A model generated the notes under the pieces. It had not been told where the DNA came from. It was given only the letters and a program-made list of their open reading frames with translations, and did not search any database. This document shows positions 36,901-48,784 of a stretch of 64,000 bases of DNA, piece after piece. Location of the stretch: the NCBI RefSeq assembly GCF_933775445.1, contig NC_065873.1:124001-188000 (forward strand), written 5' to 3'. Numbering within the stretch: position 1 is the first letter of the stretch; every line of letters starts with the position of its first letter. The stretch comes from Argentina anserina (Eukaryota; Streptophyta; Magnoliopsida; Rosales; Rosaceae). The position numbers were made by a program, and so were the translations under genes.

Positions 36901-39900
36901 TTGCACAAGCTGCTGATGGACACTGCTACTTCTGAGTACGTTTTCTACCACGAAATATTTTTTACTACATGCTAATTAAAGATTGTCCATATTGATACTT
37001 TTTCTCACAACCATTTCCTTTCTATCTGCAGGTACCATTTCTGTGATGATTTCTTTTGTGAAGAATCCATATTTTATGAAATTTTTGCAGGTAAATCTGA
37101 CGGATGCGTTTTTAAATATTATGAGATGGTTTATTCAAAATTGTGTACTGATTTCAATACAAATAGCAGAAAGCTCGTTTGTGTTTTTCAGCATGTACTG
37201 TGCTTATCTATTGGTGACTTTCATTGGATAAGATTATTACTTTCTTTTCTCACGCTTTGGGGGGGGGGGGGGGGGGGAGCTCCTTTTGATAACTTTTGTC
37301 TGCTCATTGACCCCAGGTCCATTTGCTGTAATTGATGAGCACTTCAATTCAATACTTCCAAATTGTTATGATGCTATTGGTGTAATGCTTATGATCCGCA
37401 TTATACATCACCACCAGGTAACGTTTCCAAGTTCGAACCTTCTAACCTTGTAAGTTATGTATTTGAGTTACTTGCATCAGAACTTGTCTTTTGAAGTAGC
37501 TGCCATGTATAGTTAAAGGGTAGTCCATAGTTTCTAAAACTCGGTATTGTGAGATGTGTGCACAGCCCGCTATCTAGTGATGATACAATGGTTCCTGGTG
37601 AGTCAAAATTGTATTAAACAAGAACGTTGCACTTAGATTGAAGCCTAGCATGCACATCATATAATGAACATATGATTAATCACGACATATCTCTGGACCT
37701 CCTTGTTGTGGCGTGCAAACCCTTTCTAAATGACCTCTTATAATGATGATTTCACGTGAGTTAAAACATATTCGGAAGTACTGGATGCTTATGACTTGTC
37801 AGACCGATTTCATTGAAGTGCCATAGGAACTAAAAACTGTTGATTGAAACAGATTTGTGCTGTTGTATCTGGGTAAGTTGTGTTCTCATTAGTGTGCTTA
37901 GTCTACCGCATCTGAATATTGACCAAGAAATTTTTATATCATCGCATGTTACAGCTTTGCTGTTTGATTGTTGCTTGGTCTCTAGGAATCCTTCACAATT
38001 TTTTTATTTATTATTTATAAAAAAATAGCTTCTTATTAAGACAAAAGGCAGTAACCAACAGGGAAGCGGACAAGGAATCCGCTTTGAAATAAAAGGGACC
38101 AGATAGAACAGAGCTTAGCAGCCCATCTGATAAAAAGCTAACCCAAGGATTAGACTATTAGGACTTAAACTACAACTGCTTGCCAATTAAGAATCATAAA
38201 AGAAAGACTACAATCCCTAAAATCCTTAGTTGTAGAAGCCCAAAGTGATGCCCAGAACTTGACTCTCTCCCACAGGTCTTCCTTCTCCATCCCACCATAG
38301 GATTCAGACCACCCACACTACCACTAGCACCCGACAACCCCAAAGGATTCTGGCCTTACTCCCTTTACCAAAAACTGCAGGGTTTTCTTTTATCAATTTA
38401 CTCCTCTCTAGTGGAGTAATCCAGTCCACTGTTGCCTCCCTAAATAACTTCTTCCTTAAAAAGTTAACCACCTCACAATGCATAAAGACATGACCCACAC
38501 TTTCCACTTGCACTTTACACAAAATGCACCAGTGAGGAGATAAGCAACATCCTGGTCTCCTCTGAAGAACATCGCAGGTTTTTGTCTTCCCAAGTGCCAC
38601 GAGCCATCTCAAAATCTTCACCTTAGTAGGGGCCCTGACATTCCATAAACTTTGCTGGAGCAAAGAGTGGATCTAAGCCATCACTAATTAGAAAACTATG
38701 AAAAGATTTGCAACAGAAAATTCCATCAGACTCAAACTTCCACCTCCTCTCATCCGGTTTGGACACTTGTAGTGAATCTGTCAACAAGTTAGTCAGAGAA
38801 ACAGAATAAGCACAACAAAACAAGAGAAACAACCACAAAGAAAAGAACACAAGAACATAGATTTAAGGTGGTTCAACAAATAACTTTGCCTACATCCACC
38901 GGACAAAAACACACTTCCACTATATTAATAATGGGTACACAAGAAAGACTAAGAAAACAATGACTCTTCTCTTCCTATCTTTCTCCTCTCTGCCCTCTCT
39001 CTCTCTTAACCGAGAATTGAACACACTTTGCTATTTATCTCTGCGATGCCTAAACTTAGAACATAACCCCTCCTTATATAGCCATAAGCACAAACATGTT
39101 TCCTCACTAAATAGGAATCATATTCCTAATAGTGGTAGGCTGTAAAGCCTCCTCCTTCTATAGGTAAACCATCATCAATAAGGATTTCATATCCTTACCG
39201 GAACACCATATTCTAAGAAACCATCTTAGGAAAAACACATGGGCTGGAAACCCAACAATCTCCCCATCCAGACCATGAGAGAGGTACACCGGCTCGACTC
39301 CATCACCGGGAGTCCGCCCAAGCTGACTTGATGCAGAACTATGTGGTTGGAGCATGCAGCTCGCCCTGATCAGGCTCCCCCTGATCGAACAACTCATCAC
39401 CATGTCCCTGTAGGTGGAACAACTCTTGACCATCTTCACCCTGGTCAGAAAACTCATTGGAAAATGACATTTGGGACCACTTTTCCAGAACACCTTTCTT
39501 CCTTATATGGCCATCACCATGACGCCATATGTCCTAAGAAGTATCACCCATTGTGTCTTGTACAAGGAACAACAAAACTCTCCACTAGCAACGTCAAACG
39601 ATCGATTCGTAAGCTTCCACTTCCCATCACCAATAGACTGGTGGAAACCTTGTCTGTACAGTATGTTGACACGTAGATCAGGAACGTGCCTCACATCCTT
39701 CAATGTCATATGGTAACCCAGATTAGTCTCGATGCAAATATCTCATATTCCCAAAATCTTGGAGTAGCTTGTATTGCCCATCTTTAACATCCCAAAGCCA
39801 CCTGCCTTGTATGTAGAAAAGAGCTCCAAGTTGGAACTAACATGACAACTTGCACCCGTATCCACGAACCAATCATGACCCTTGTCACCCACATATAGAC

Positions 39901-42900
39901 ATTTTTGTAAAGTAAGAAGCTCATCCGAAACATCTGAAATACAAGCAGTATAGCCATTATCTTCACCATCTTGGTACTTGCCTTTCTTCTTGTTTTGTTT
40001 CCACTTTCGACACATCCGCTTTATGTGGCCCTTCTCGCCACAATAGTGACAATCACCACTAAACCTTTAACCTGAATTCTTGCATTTACCCTTCACATAA
40101 AGGGCTCTTGCGTGCTCATTGTATGTGCCAACACTTTTCCTTTTTTGTTCTTCGTTAAGCATGTTATCATTGACGGTATCCATAGACAATACACCATTAG
40201 ACGCAGAATTACTCAAGGTCACCATGAAAGTTTCCCAACTATCCGTTAAAGTTCCTAGCAGTAGTAATGCGAGTAGCTCATCATCAACCTTCATTCCCAT
40301 TGTCGACAACTGATTGGTCACATTCTTGAAATTGTTCAAGTGCACAACCACACTAGTATCGTCATCAAACTTCATGTTGACCATCTCTTTGATAAGGAAT
40401 GCTTTCTTCGCAGCGGTCTTCTTCTCAAAGAGGGACTCCAATATCTTCTAGAGTACTTCTGCATCAGTTTCTTTCGACACATGATGAAAAACGTTATCAT
40501 CAACCCATTGCCTTATCGTACCAACTGCTTTCCGGTGCAACTTTCACCACTTCTCATCAGTCATATTGGTTGGCTTTGCAGCCACACCCTCTATGCCCTC
40601 AAGCATATCCCTACAATACAAGATATTCTCCATTCTTGGCTTCCACGTCACCCAATTCTTGTGGGTGAGTTTGATCATTGTGCCTTTCACATCATCATCC
40701 ATTCTGACAACACCAATTTCAGTTGAACCCAACCTTCAACCAGGCTTTGGTACCACTTAAAATGAATCGGTCAACAAGTTAGTCAGAGAAACAGAACAAG
40801 CACAGCAAACCAAGAGAAACAACCACAAAGAACACAAGAACACAGAATTAAGGTGGTTCAGCAAATAACTTTGCCTACATCCACCGGACATAAACACACT
40901 TCCACTATATTAATAATGGGTACACAAGAAAGACTAAGAAAACAATGACTCTTCTCTTCCTATATTTCTCCTCTCTGCCCTCTCTCACCCTCTAACCGAG
41001 AATGGAACACATTTTGCTCTTTGTCTCTGCGATGCCTAAACCTAGAGCATAACCCCTCCTTATGTAGCCATAAACACAAACATGTTTCCTCACCAAGTAG
41101 GAATCCTATTCCTAATAGTGGTAGGCTGTAAAGCCTTCTCCTTCTACAGGTAAACCATCATCAATAAGGATTCCCTATCCTTACCGGAGCACCATATTCT
41201 AAGAAACCATCTTAGGAAAAACACATGGGCTGGAAACCCAACATGGACTCCACTAATTTGACACTTTCAAGTTTGAGACTATGGAAAGATTTGCAAGAGA
41301 AAATTCCATCAGACTCAAACTTCCACCTCTCATCTGGTTTGGACTCCACTAATCTAACACTTTCAAGTTTGAGCATCGAAGAGCAAACTCCGCAACCTCT
41401 TGATCATTTAAGTTTCTTCTAAACCCGAAATCCCAACTCACTGGAAAATTGAGCTGAATAGCTACTCTGTCAACCACAGAATTAGTGTCTTGATAATTTG
41501 AACAACCTTGGAAAATGTGACTTCAAAGTTTGATCTTCTAACCACGAATCTTCCCAGAACCTAATTATTCTTCACATTGACAAGCACTAGTTTATGACAG
41601 TGAAAATTTTTTTAATTCCGGATGAGATGTTATTCCAGGGAATTCTACTTTATCCTCCCAAAACTGGTTTTGAATCCCATTCATTCACATCATAACCATA
41701 TTTACTCCTTATCTCAGCATGTCATAAGGACTCTCTCTCTCTCTCTCTCTCTAATGGAAGTCTCCAAAGTCATTTCCCTAGAAAAGCTTTATTTCTTGCC
41801 AGTATTTTTCCAATTCTCAACCTCCTCTTTCTTTACTTTTCGATACTACCTCCCAACGAACTAGATGGTCCTTCTTACCCTCTCCGACTCCATCCGAAAG
41901 AAATTTTTTCAAAAGAGTTTCAATCCTCTTCCCCACTCCCACAGGGATTTGGAATAGAGAGGTAATATGTTGGGAGACTAGTAAGAACTGCTTGAATCAT
42001 TGTCAGCCTACCCCCCTCTTGAAAGAAAAGCTTTCTTCCAACCCTCCAGTCTCTTCTCAACCTTGTCTACAACTGGATTCCAAAACGATCATTGCTTTGG
42101 GTTACCTCCTAAAGGAAGGCCCAAATATTTCATAGGCCAAACTCCCACTTCGCAACCTTTTATTTCTTTCCATTGAAAGTAAGGACACCAACTGCGGGGC
42201 CTTGAATCTAACTCTCTCTCTCTCCATCATTCTATATACATATATACCATTTTTTTTATCATTGGTGGAAGAAAATGGTTTTGACCGTAACATCTTGGAA
42301 ATATTTGTTCCAATACCAAACCTTTTTGTCATTTAGAAACTTCTTTTCATACATTTACAATAGTGTTTCGTAGCCGAAAGATAATTTTTTTTTTCCTTTG
42401 CAGCTTATTATGTCTCGGCGGCGTATCCCATGCTTGGATTCATACTTAGATAAGGTGGGGTTTTTATTTTGCCTGCAGATTAAACTTGATATGTGTGTGC
42501 GCACACCCACCCTCCTTTTATTGTATGTGTGGATGGTGATGCAAATATGACAGGTCAATGTTATGTTTGTATGGATGGGTGTATCCAACCCTGTGTGTGT
42601 GTGGACATCCTTATATATCACAATTTGTTCTATGTATATTTACAGGTCAATATCGCCCTTTGGCCTCGTTTTAAGATGGTGTTTGACTTGCATCTCAACA
42701 GCCTGCGCAATGCGAATGTAAAGACATTGTGGGAAGATGATGTTCATCCTCACTATGTCATGAGACGATATGCTGAATTCACAGCTTCACTTATCCACCT
42801 CAATGTTGAATACGGAGATGGACAGGTTAGATGTAGAGCATGCATGAACTTGAGAGAAGAATTCTTAAATTGCTCATTTGGATTTTGATTACGTAATCAA

Positions 42901-44715
42901 CTTAACGTCATTTGCGTAACTACCCTTTCATGAATTGCAGCTTGAATTAAATCTGGAAAGACTGAGAATGGCTGTTGATGATTTGCTTATGAAGCTTGCT
43001 AAAGCATTTCCAAGACCAAAACTGCAAACTGTGTTTCTGATAAACAACTACGATATGACTATTGCAGTGCTGAAGGTAATTTAATGTTTCTTTATCCTTT
43101 TTCTTTTGGTGGAGAATACTTTCATCAAGCACCTCAATCAGCAGTCAGCACTGAGTTCTTTCAAGGCATCAAGGGTTTTGGCTTAATATCTGAGGCTGTT
43201 CAGTCGTATTAGTTGCAGTATGTCTTTGACTGTCAATTTTTAATTTTTTACACTGTTTGTCATCTCAATACTAGGAAGCTGGTCCGGAAGGTGGTAAAAT
43301 TCAAATTCACTTTGAGGAACTGCTGAAAAGAAACACAGCCTTATTTGTGGTAAGTGTCTGGTCTACTTACTTTTAGAAAAGGTTACATTACAAACGGAAA
43401 GTTGCAATCTTGTTAGCAGTTGGGACTTTTGAGTTACAAGGGATGCTGAAGAGAGCTCATTTTGTTGTTCCATTTTCAGTCTACATGATGATTCAGTCAA
43501 TGTGGCATTTATACCTTGGACAATGCTACAGAGATCACATTATGTTAGACTGTGTCCATAACATTTCGTGGCTTAAGTTGGTTTTTGTTTTTATGCTTTA
43601 TCCATTCCTTTTGCCTATTACATTCAATCTTACTTTTTTTTTGGCCAACTTCAAGGAGAGCTTATGGGTAACAGAAAGAAGTTGACAAAAAAAAAAAGGC
43701 GGATCTTACCATTATAAAGTAACCATTGGCCAACTGCAATGGTTCATTGCGAATGTGGGCTTTATTATATAAAAACAAAAGTGTGATTAATGACAGTATT
43801 TTACATCAGTGGCATTAGCTCTTTACTTGAATAATAAGCTGTTATCATGTGTGTTTTAATTGAGAATCCTTTTGAAAATGAATTGGGATTAGGTGTTATA
43901 ACCTATCTTTGACTGAGCAAAACATCTAGTTTATTTTTTGGACTTCTGAAGTGTTGAGCATATATTTGACTGTGAAGGTTAATGTTCCTAATTGGGAACT
44001 GATGACACGCCAGTGTAGTTAAACTACCCTAAGCATATGGATTACTTGTGGCCAAATTGGTTCTCGCAGGTAGTTTCCTGGTGGGCTGGTACTGGGAACT
44101 AGTATAAATATAATTGTGGGAGAAGTGGATAAGAACTCCAACGGGAGTTTACCTTTCTTAATGTATATTTTATCTGTGATCTGCTTCCTTATCTAATATT
44201 TTGCCTCTCCTGCAGGAAGAACTATTACTAGAACATTTTAGTGATTTAATCAAGTTTGTCAAAACCCGGGCTTGTAAGTTCTTAGCCAGCTGTAACCATT
44301 ATTTTTCTCTACTTTTTTTTTTTCGGAAAATGAAATAAAGGATGACATGTCACTATTCTTAGAATTGCTTATCAAATGTACTCATCTAATATCTACTTGT
44401 CTCTTATCAGCGGAGGATCCAGATGCGAATGTTGAGAATCCTGTAACTGGCACGGAGGTTGAGCCACTTGTGAAAGACTTTGCAAGTAGATGGAAAGCTG
44501 CAATTGAGCTGATGCACAAGGATGTCATAACATCTTTCAGCAACTTCTTGTGTGGCATGGAAATTTTGAGGGCTGCAATGACTCAGCTACTGCTTTATTA
44601 CACTAGGCTCTCCGATTGCATAAAGAGGATAGACCCACCGACAAATCTTAACAAGGATCTAGTGTCCATTTCATCTATCTTGTTTGAAATTAAGAAATAC
44701 TCAAGGACTTTCTAA
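27939..44715 (+). CDS. VPS52: VPS52, GARP/EARP tethering complex subunit
   Basis: VPS52 (POK in Arabidopsis) is a core subunit of the GARP complex, which tethers endosome-derived vesicles at the trans-Golgi network; plant mutants fail in pollen-tube growth. I resolve 21 exons: 27939-27941, 28044-28082, 28184-28233, 28518-28575, 28890-28985, 30331-30432, 30603-30686, 31631-31711, 32141-32284, 32938-33029, 34294-34375, 35739-35921, 36820-36935, 37032-37090, 37317-37417, 42404-42454, 42646-42825, 42941-43075, 43275-43349, 44216-44273 and 44411-44715. All have GT-AG borders and the phases agree. They total 2094 nt, or 697 residues, close to the roughly 700 expected. Recognisable blocks are LQQELEECKND, NNIRQVELDSIQ, SDNLVSLHDQIRDCDSIL (coiled-coil N-terminal part), FLKEHGNEVYIEVRGAYIDT and LWPRFKMVFDLHLNSLRNAN. 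No stop or frameshift was seen. The start ATG is the only coding codon of exon 1; an in-frame ATG also occurs in exon 2. The 5-kb intron 15 and several others hold transposons. Confidence 0.95.
29376..29849. mobile_element. Short hAT-type element A in VPS52 intron
   Basis: 474 bp with inverted ends CTATGATGCACGG and CGTGCATCATAG, flanked by perfect 8-bp copies of ATTATAGA (29368-29375 and 29850-29857). Sub-terminal motifs of the ATACGGGTACGG type repeat in both orientations. It has no coding capacity. It lies in the intron between exons 28890-28985 and 30331-30432. Confidence 0.9.
31137..31316. mobile_element. GC-rich hAT-like fragment in VPS52 intron
   Basis: A sharply GC-rich island with GCCGGGCCGGGCCGGGC at the left and CCGGCCCGGCCCG at the right, forming a long hairpin. 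It ends in TTTGCCACCTCTA, the reverse complement of the common hAT-type end TAGAGGTGGCAAA. The left terminus lacks the matching end, so it is probably truncated. The 8-bp flanks are only loosely alike. Confidence 0.6.
33088..33118 (+). repeat. Partial duplicate of a VPS52 exon in the next intron
   Basis: The intronic stretch AAATATCCGGATCCTTCAAC plus the following bases nearly repeats exon sequence at about 32989-33016 (AAATATCCAGATCCTTCAAC and onward) with a single change in that part. The copy is 90-100 bp downstream of the original, has no splice signals and is not expected to be translated. Confidence 0.8.
33712..34183. mobile_element. Short hAT-type element B in VPS52 intron
   Basis: 472 bp with ends CTATGTAGCATGG and GTGCATCATAG, flanked by perfect 8-bp copies of GTCTTAAG (33704-33711 and 34184-34191). 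Internal sequence (GTATCGTACCCGTGTCAGAT and related motifs) is alignable with element A at 29376-29849, so the two are the same family. It lies about 110 bp upstream of the exon at 34294. Confidence 0.9.
34738..35238. mobile_element. Short hAT-type element C in VPS52 intron
   Basis: 501 bp with near-perfect inverted ends CTATGTAGCACCGACAC and GTGTCGGTGCTACATAG, flanked by perfect 8-bp copies of TTTTGAGG (34730-34737 and 35239-35246). Sub-terminal GTGTCGG/CCGACAC motifs are repeated many times. The terminal core CTATG--GCA is shared with elements A and B, while the interior differs. Confidence 0.92.
37258..37277 (+). repeat. Poly-G tract close to a VPS52 splice acceptor
   Basis: About 20 consecutive G residues end roughly 40 bp upstream of the exon starting at 37317, in the region where branch point and polypyrimidine tract normally lie. 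A second G run of about 11 occurs at 36246-36256. Confidence 0.9.
38773..39257 (-). repeat. Copia 3' LTR
   Basis: 485-bp long terminal repeat, directly repeated at 40763-41243 with scattered substitutions and a 4-bp indel. It is the 3' LTR for the minus-strand coding orientation. Confidence 0.88.
39503..40732 (-). pseudogene. Copia gag-protease polyprotein remnant
   Basis: Minus-strand frames read in order: a gag start (MIKLTHKNWVTWKPRMENIL), a UBN2-type gag body (VVVHLNNFKNVTNQLSTMGM, ELLALLLLGTLTDSWETF), a CHYCGEKGHIK-type zinc knuckle near 40040, and the protease motif DWFVDTGASCHVS at about 39850. A KDVRHVPDLRVNIL block at about 39700-39670 follows. The polyprotein then runs into the 3' LTR, skipping integrase and RT. 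Frame breaks near 40440 and 40070 show decay. Confidence 0.85.
40763..41243 (-). repeat. Copia 5' LTR
   Basis: 481-bp long terminal repeat matching 38773-39257. The minus-strand primer-binding site follows it directly at 40757-40746. Confidence 0.88.
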
Positions 44716-45229
44716 GTTTGGGTGCATATGGACTAACCTGGATTTGCAGTTGAGCATAGTATTGTAGGGAAACAATAAAATGGAGATGAAGTTTAAGGTG
44801 TCAAATCAAAGTGTCATTTTTTGACATCTGAATTGCTATTGCAAATTTATATCACATTTGCTTACAGACATTACAATGAAGAATCTTCACGCAGGATGGT
44901 TGGGAAAATGGGATTGGGGGTATGAAGAATCTAATTTGATGGGAGTCCCAAGTGAAAGAGCCTTCACCCTAGGAAGATATATATAATTTTTTTTTCACAT
45001 AAACAACTCAAATGTGAACTCTCAAACGTTCGCGGGAGATTTTATCACTAGCCTAATCGGTACTCTAGAGTCTGGACCTAAAATTACTTTTAAATTGTAT
45101 ACATTTATTATTGAAGTATTGTTTCTTCACTTTGAAACATGATTGATTTCAACGTATTATTACTGATTACTTCTATGATTGGGTTGATCGAGCAGTTATT
45201 GAAAAGTCTCCTAACTTTATACCGTTATG
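44716..45229 (+). other. VPS52 3' untranslated and downstream region
   Basis: Non-coding sequence after the VPS52 stop. An AATAAA at 44775-44780 is a plausible polyadenylation signal. No further gene was seen before the inverted-repeat element. Confidence 0.5.
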
Positions 45230-46185
45230 TTGTGGACTTGTGGCACAACGGAAGAAAATTTGCCGACCACTCGTTTGCTCACCCAATGACCACTCTCCAA
45301 ATATTGTTATATCTCCTTCTCTTAAATCATGGTTAAGCATTAAATATTAATTAAATTTTATAAAATTAAACTAATGATACAGAATAACTGTCTCCCTCCT
45401 TTTATTTTTAATACAAATTCTATGATTTCTATCTCTCTTACGTAAATCTCCTAGTTATAGCTCAATCCTCTCTAATCTTATGGCATGGTTGATTAACCTC
45501 GATCGCTACAACCATTCAGATTGTGACAATGCCACTTAATTTGGGTGTTTCTTTGATAAATCTATGCTACTATAAAGTGAACAATCCGAGTTTCACTAAA
45601 TTGTGAACTTCTGGATATGCTCCTCTGTCACAAACTCTCGCAAAAAAAAAAACCTAAGCCATAATAGTAGAAAAACAAACAAAAAGGAAAATGTGGGAGA
45701 GCACATATCTAATTCACCCACTCACTAGACACAATAACCACTCACTTTCCCACACCCGTGTGTGCAGTTTCTAGTATATAAATGTATTGCTGACCAAGGG
45801 AATGGGAAGATGTAGAGCCGCAAGAAGAGCCTTTTAGAACCTTGCACATTAGGATTTAGGTAGAATTTGGTGCTTTCCATTCACTCCTTATTCCTAATTA
45901 ACTATCCAAAATTGAAGGGTATATAACATTAAATGATAAAAATTATCACATAATTTCCACTTTTGATGTCAATTGTTTTAGAGGTAGATCATAAAAAAAG
46001 TCGATTTCTACACACCTAATTAGAAAAACGTTAGATTAAGTTTAAAAATTAGAATGTAATCATTTTTCTAAAGCTCTTATAGCATTGCCCTTGAATTTCA
46101 AGAAAATTACGAAATGTCATTGCAACTAATCTCTCCTTTCTCTCTCTAAAACCCAGATCTTCAATTTCAAATTGGTATTGAGATG

Positions 46186-46305
<120 letters not shown>

Positions 46306-46744
46306 CGGGGATAACATCGGAGCAAGTGCGGTTCGACGTCGGAGGTGCAGGACGACTCTAGAGGCTCGGTACTTGACCACATCGGAGGCGCATGTAGGAC
46401 CTCCAAAACACAGAGACGAGGTGCGGGGTCGATGCTAGAGGCGTAGTGGTACTAGACCAAGTCGAAGGCGCGGGTACGGGACGACCTCCGAGATGCGGAA
46501 ACGAGGTGCGGGGATGATTGGAACTGCGGGGACGTCGGAGCTGCATGGACCATGTTGAGGAGAGGACAATTATCATAGAGGAGATGCTGAGGAAAGCTTG
46601 GAAATGTGGAGATGTGGGCGATTGATGCACGGACGAGCTAGATTGAACTCATCGGAGAAGATGGTGGGGGTAGTGGGGTGCCCAAAGTAACTTCATATAT
46701 TTGTGTTGTTCTTTTTCTTTTCTTTGGAGATTGTAGTCATTATG

Positions 46745-47550
46745 TGAATCACACCACAAGTTACAATGACAATCACACTACTAGTCACAATGGCAGTCAC
46801 ACTACTCGTCATAGAATAATGTTAGTGTGAATTGTTGTGTGACTCATAATGTGATTGGTAGTGTAGCTGACTAGTTTTTTAATTATAAAAGTACTGTAAC
46901 TACTAATGTGACTACCAATGTGACTCTTAATATGAAGTCTAATGATGTGATTACCAATATAACTACCGGTGTGACTCCTAATGTAGCTATTGGTGTGACC
47001 ACCAATGTGACTATTGGTGTAACTATTAGTGTGACTACTGGTGTAACTACTAGTGTGACAAAGTCAATGTTGATATTTGGCTTGTTTGAGAAATTTAAGA
47101 TCACATAACATGAGACAAAAGGTTCGTTAATTCTACTCATTCTTTTTTTTTTCCTTTTTCACATTTTCTTCTTGTCACAACATAGTCACACTACTAGATA
47201 CACGGGTAGTCACACTACCAAATGCAAGAGTAGTCACACTACCCTAAACCCTAAATCAAATATAGTGACAGTCATAATATCGTTATTGTAACAACCAGTG
47301 TGACTACAATTATGACTGGTGGTTTGACTGCAAGTGTTACATGTAGTGTGACAGGTGGTGTGACTGCAAGTGTGACAAAAGTTCATTAATTCTACTAATT
47401 CTTCTTCTTCTTCTTCTTCTTCTTCTTCTTCTTTTCACATTTTCTTCTTATCACAACATAGTTACACTACCAAATACACTGGTAGTCACACTACCAAATA
47501 CAATGGCAGTCACAATGTCGATATTGTAGCTACCACTGTGACACCAAGTG
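46745..47550. repeat. Degenerate GTGTGACTACTA-type repeat array
   Basis: Dozens of imperfect 11-15-bp units of the form TGTGACTAC[CT]A occur, first as their reverse complement (AGTCACACTAC, 46760-46815), then forward (46900-47060), then mixed (47170-47550). Units are spaced irregularly and alternate orientation in blocks. A (CTT)n run lies at about 47399-47433. No protein or structural RNA is implied. Confidence 0.8.
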
Positions 47551-48630
47551 TGACATGTTGAGAGAAATTTATAAATCCACAAAATTATGTTAAAATTCAA
47601 ATGATATCGGTATGATTGTGCTCAAAATAAGGCGAATAGCTAGAATTATGGAGACTTGGGCTCCAGTTTCACCGGAAAAGCTTGAAGCATCGCCATAGAC
47701 GGCGGCAACCCCTTTTTGAGGGTTTATTCATCCTATACTGTGGTCGATTCGGAATGAGTATGATATCAAATGAAAAAGGGAAGAGAAATATTTCCAATGA
47801 TACCAACCACGCTCAAATCAATTGCCGAACGACACAGTTATGGCCGGAATAAGAATAATAATGAAAAATAAGAAAAAGAGTGAGAAAATGTAAAACAGTC
47901 AGTAAAATATTAAAATGACTTTTTTTTCTAATTTTGTTTGAGGCTTGTTGACTTTTTTGTAATTTTCTAATTAAATGTGAAAACTATTTTTTAATTGGAT
48001 TTTCTTCTTTAACTTTTTTATAATTTAAGATTTGATTTGGTACTAAATAATAATTTGCCCATGTTTTAATTCATGGGTACTTCCATTCAAACCCAGGAAA
48101 AGCAAACCCCTTGGAGAAAAAAAAAAACAAACCAGGATAAGCTTAACTTTCAATGCCTATGATAAATTTCATGACAAAATTTAAATAGAAAATAAAGAAA
48201 TTTTATGAAGTTATCAAAGAGACCGACCACGAATCAAGTGTTTTTATTTTGCAGTGATCGAAGTGTTGTTAGGAAACAATGTTCCTCGGTTTTATTTTCA
48301 TTAAAATTTTGCTTGGTTGAGTAATTAATTATCCAGAGATATAAGAAAGTATAATTAATTTATTTTATATTTAATTATTATATATTTATATTGTTAATCA
48401 TACATGACTTAACTACGATTAAAGAAAATGACACATGACAATATTTGGGGAAGTGGTTGATGGGTGAGTAAACTTAGAGTGGTCGGCAAATTTACTTCCA
48501 TGGCACCACTTGTGACCACTTCTATTCTCTGGCTAATAATAATACTGAGTTACGGACTCTTATATCTAGCACTTTTTTTTTTAGCAGTATAGTTTACATG
48601 TTACTGTTACTGATCAACTCTTGATTGCAG

Positions 48631-48784
48631 AAGCTTCCCGTTAGATACCCTGGAAGATCTTTCTGTACCTGAGGAAATTTTCTGGAAGCAGGGTGCTCAT
48701 TCAGTCATTCTCGTTGGCCGCTGCTGGGTGACAAAAAACAGCTCCCAAATCACTAATATATGGAGAATGACTGAATCTGAATGA
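48631..48784 (+). other. Orphan exon-like segment overlapping a hairpin
   Basis: After a good acceptor (TTGATTGCAG at 48621-48630) an open frame of 50 codons runs from 48632 to TGA at 48782. It includes EDLSVPEEIFWKQGAHSVIL and ends with ITNIWRMTESE. I do not recognise it, and no upstream exon is evident between VPS52 and this point. The same DNA can fold: TGCTCATTCAG then TCATTCTC (48694-48712) pairs with GAGAATGA and CTGAATGAGCA (48763-48787), leaving a 6-nt bulge and a loop of about 50 nt. It could be a last exon of an unseen gene, a relic, or a small-RNA precursor. Confidence 0.3.

Larger units (their letters stand above)
38773..41243 (-). mobile_element. Ty1/copia element, gag and protease only
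   Basis: Two direct repeats of 485 and 481 bp (38773-39257 and 40763-41243) begin TGAATC and end CCCAACA on the plus strand, so on the coding minus strand they are proper TG...CA LTRs. Next to the 5' LTR, minus strand 40757-40746 reads TGGTACCAAAGC, close to the initiator-Met tRNA primer-binding site. The 1.5-kb interior encodes gag and a protease start but no integrase, reverse transcriptase or RNase H, so it depends on partners. By eye, LTR identity is over 90 percent. No clean 5-bp target duplication was found. Confidence 0.88.
38020..42200 (-). mobile_element. LINE fragment in the large VPS52 intron, interrupted by copia
   Basis: Minus-strand LINE sequence is present on both sides of the copia element. 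At about 42130-41870 an RT C-terminal region reads MKYLGLPLGGNPK and RLEGWKKAFLSRGGRLTMIQ. At 38663-38304 the zf-RVT domain reads MLQQSLWNVRAPTKVKILRW and CILCKVQVESVGHVFMHCE. The 3' end is an A-rich tail at about 38020-38030. Stops and frameshifts are frequent. A short stretch near 41244-41370 is duplicated in tandem. Confidence 0.75.

Noticed and set aside
46883..47140. Val-Thr repeat protein from the GTGTGACT array
   Set aside because: Both strands give repetitive frames over a short-unit DNA repeat, and there is no start context or domain.
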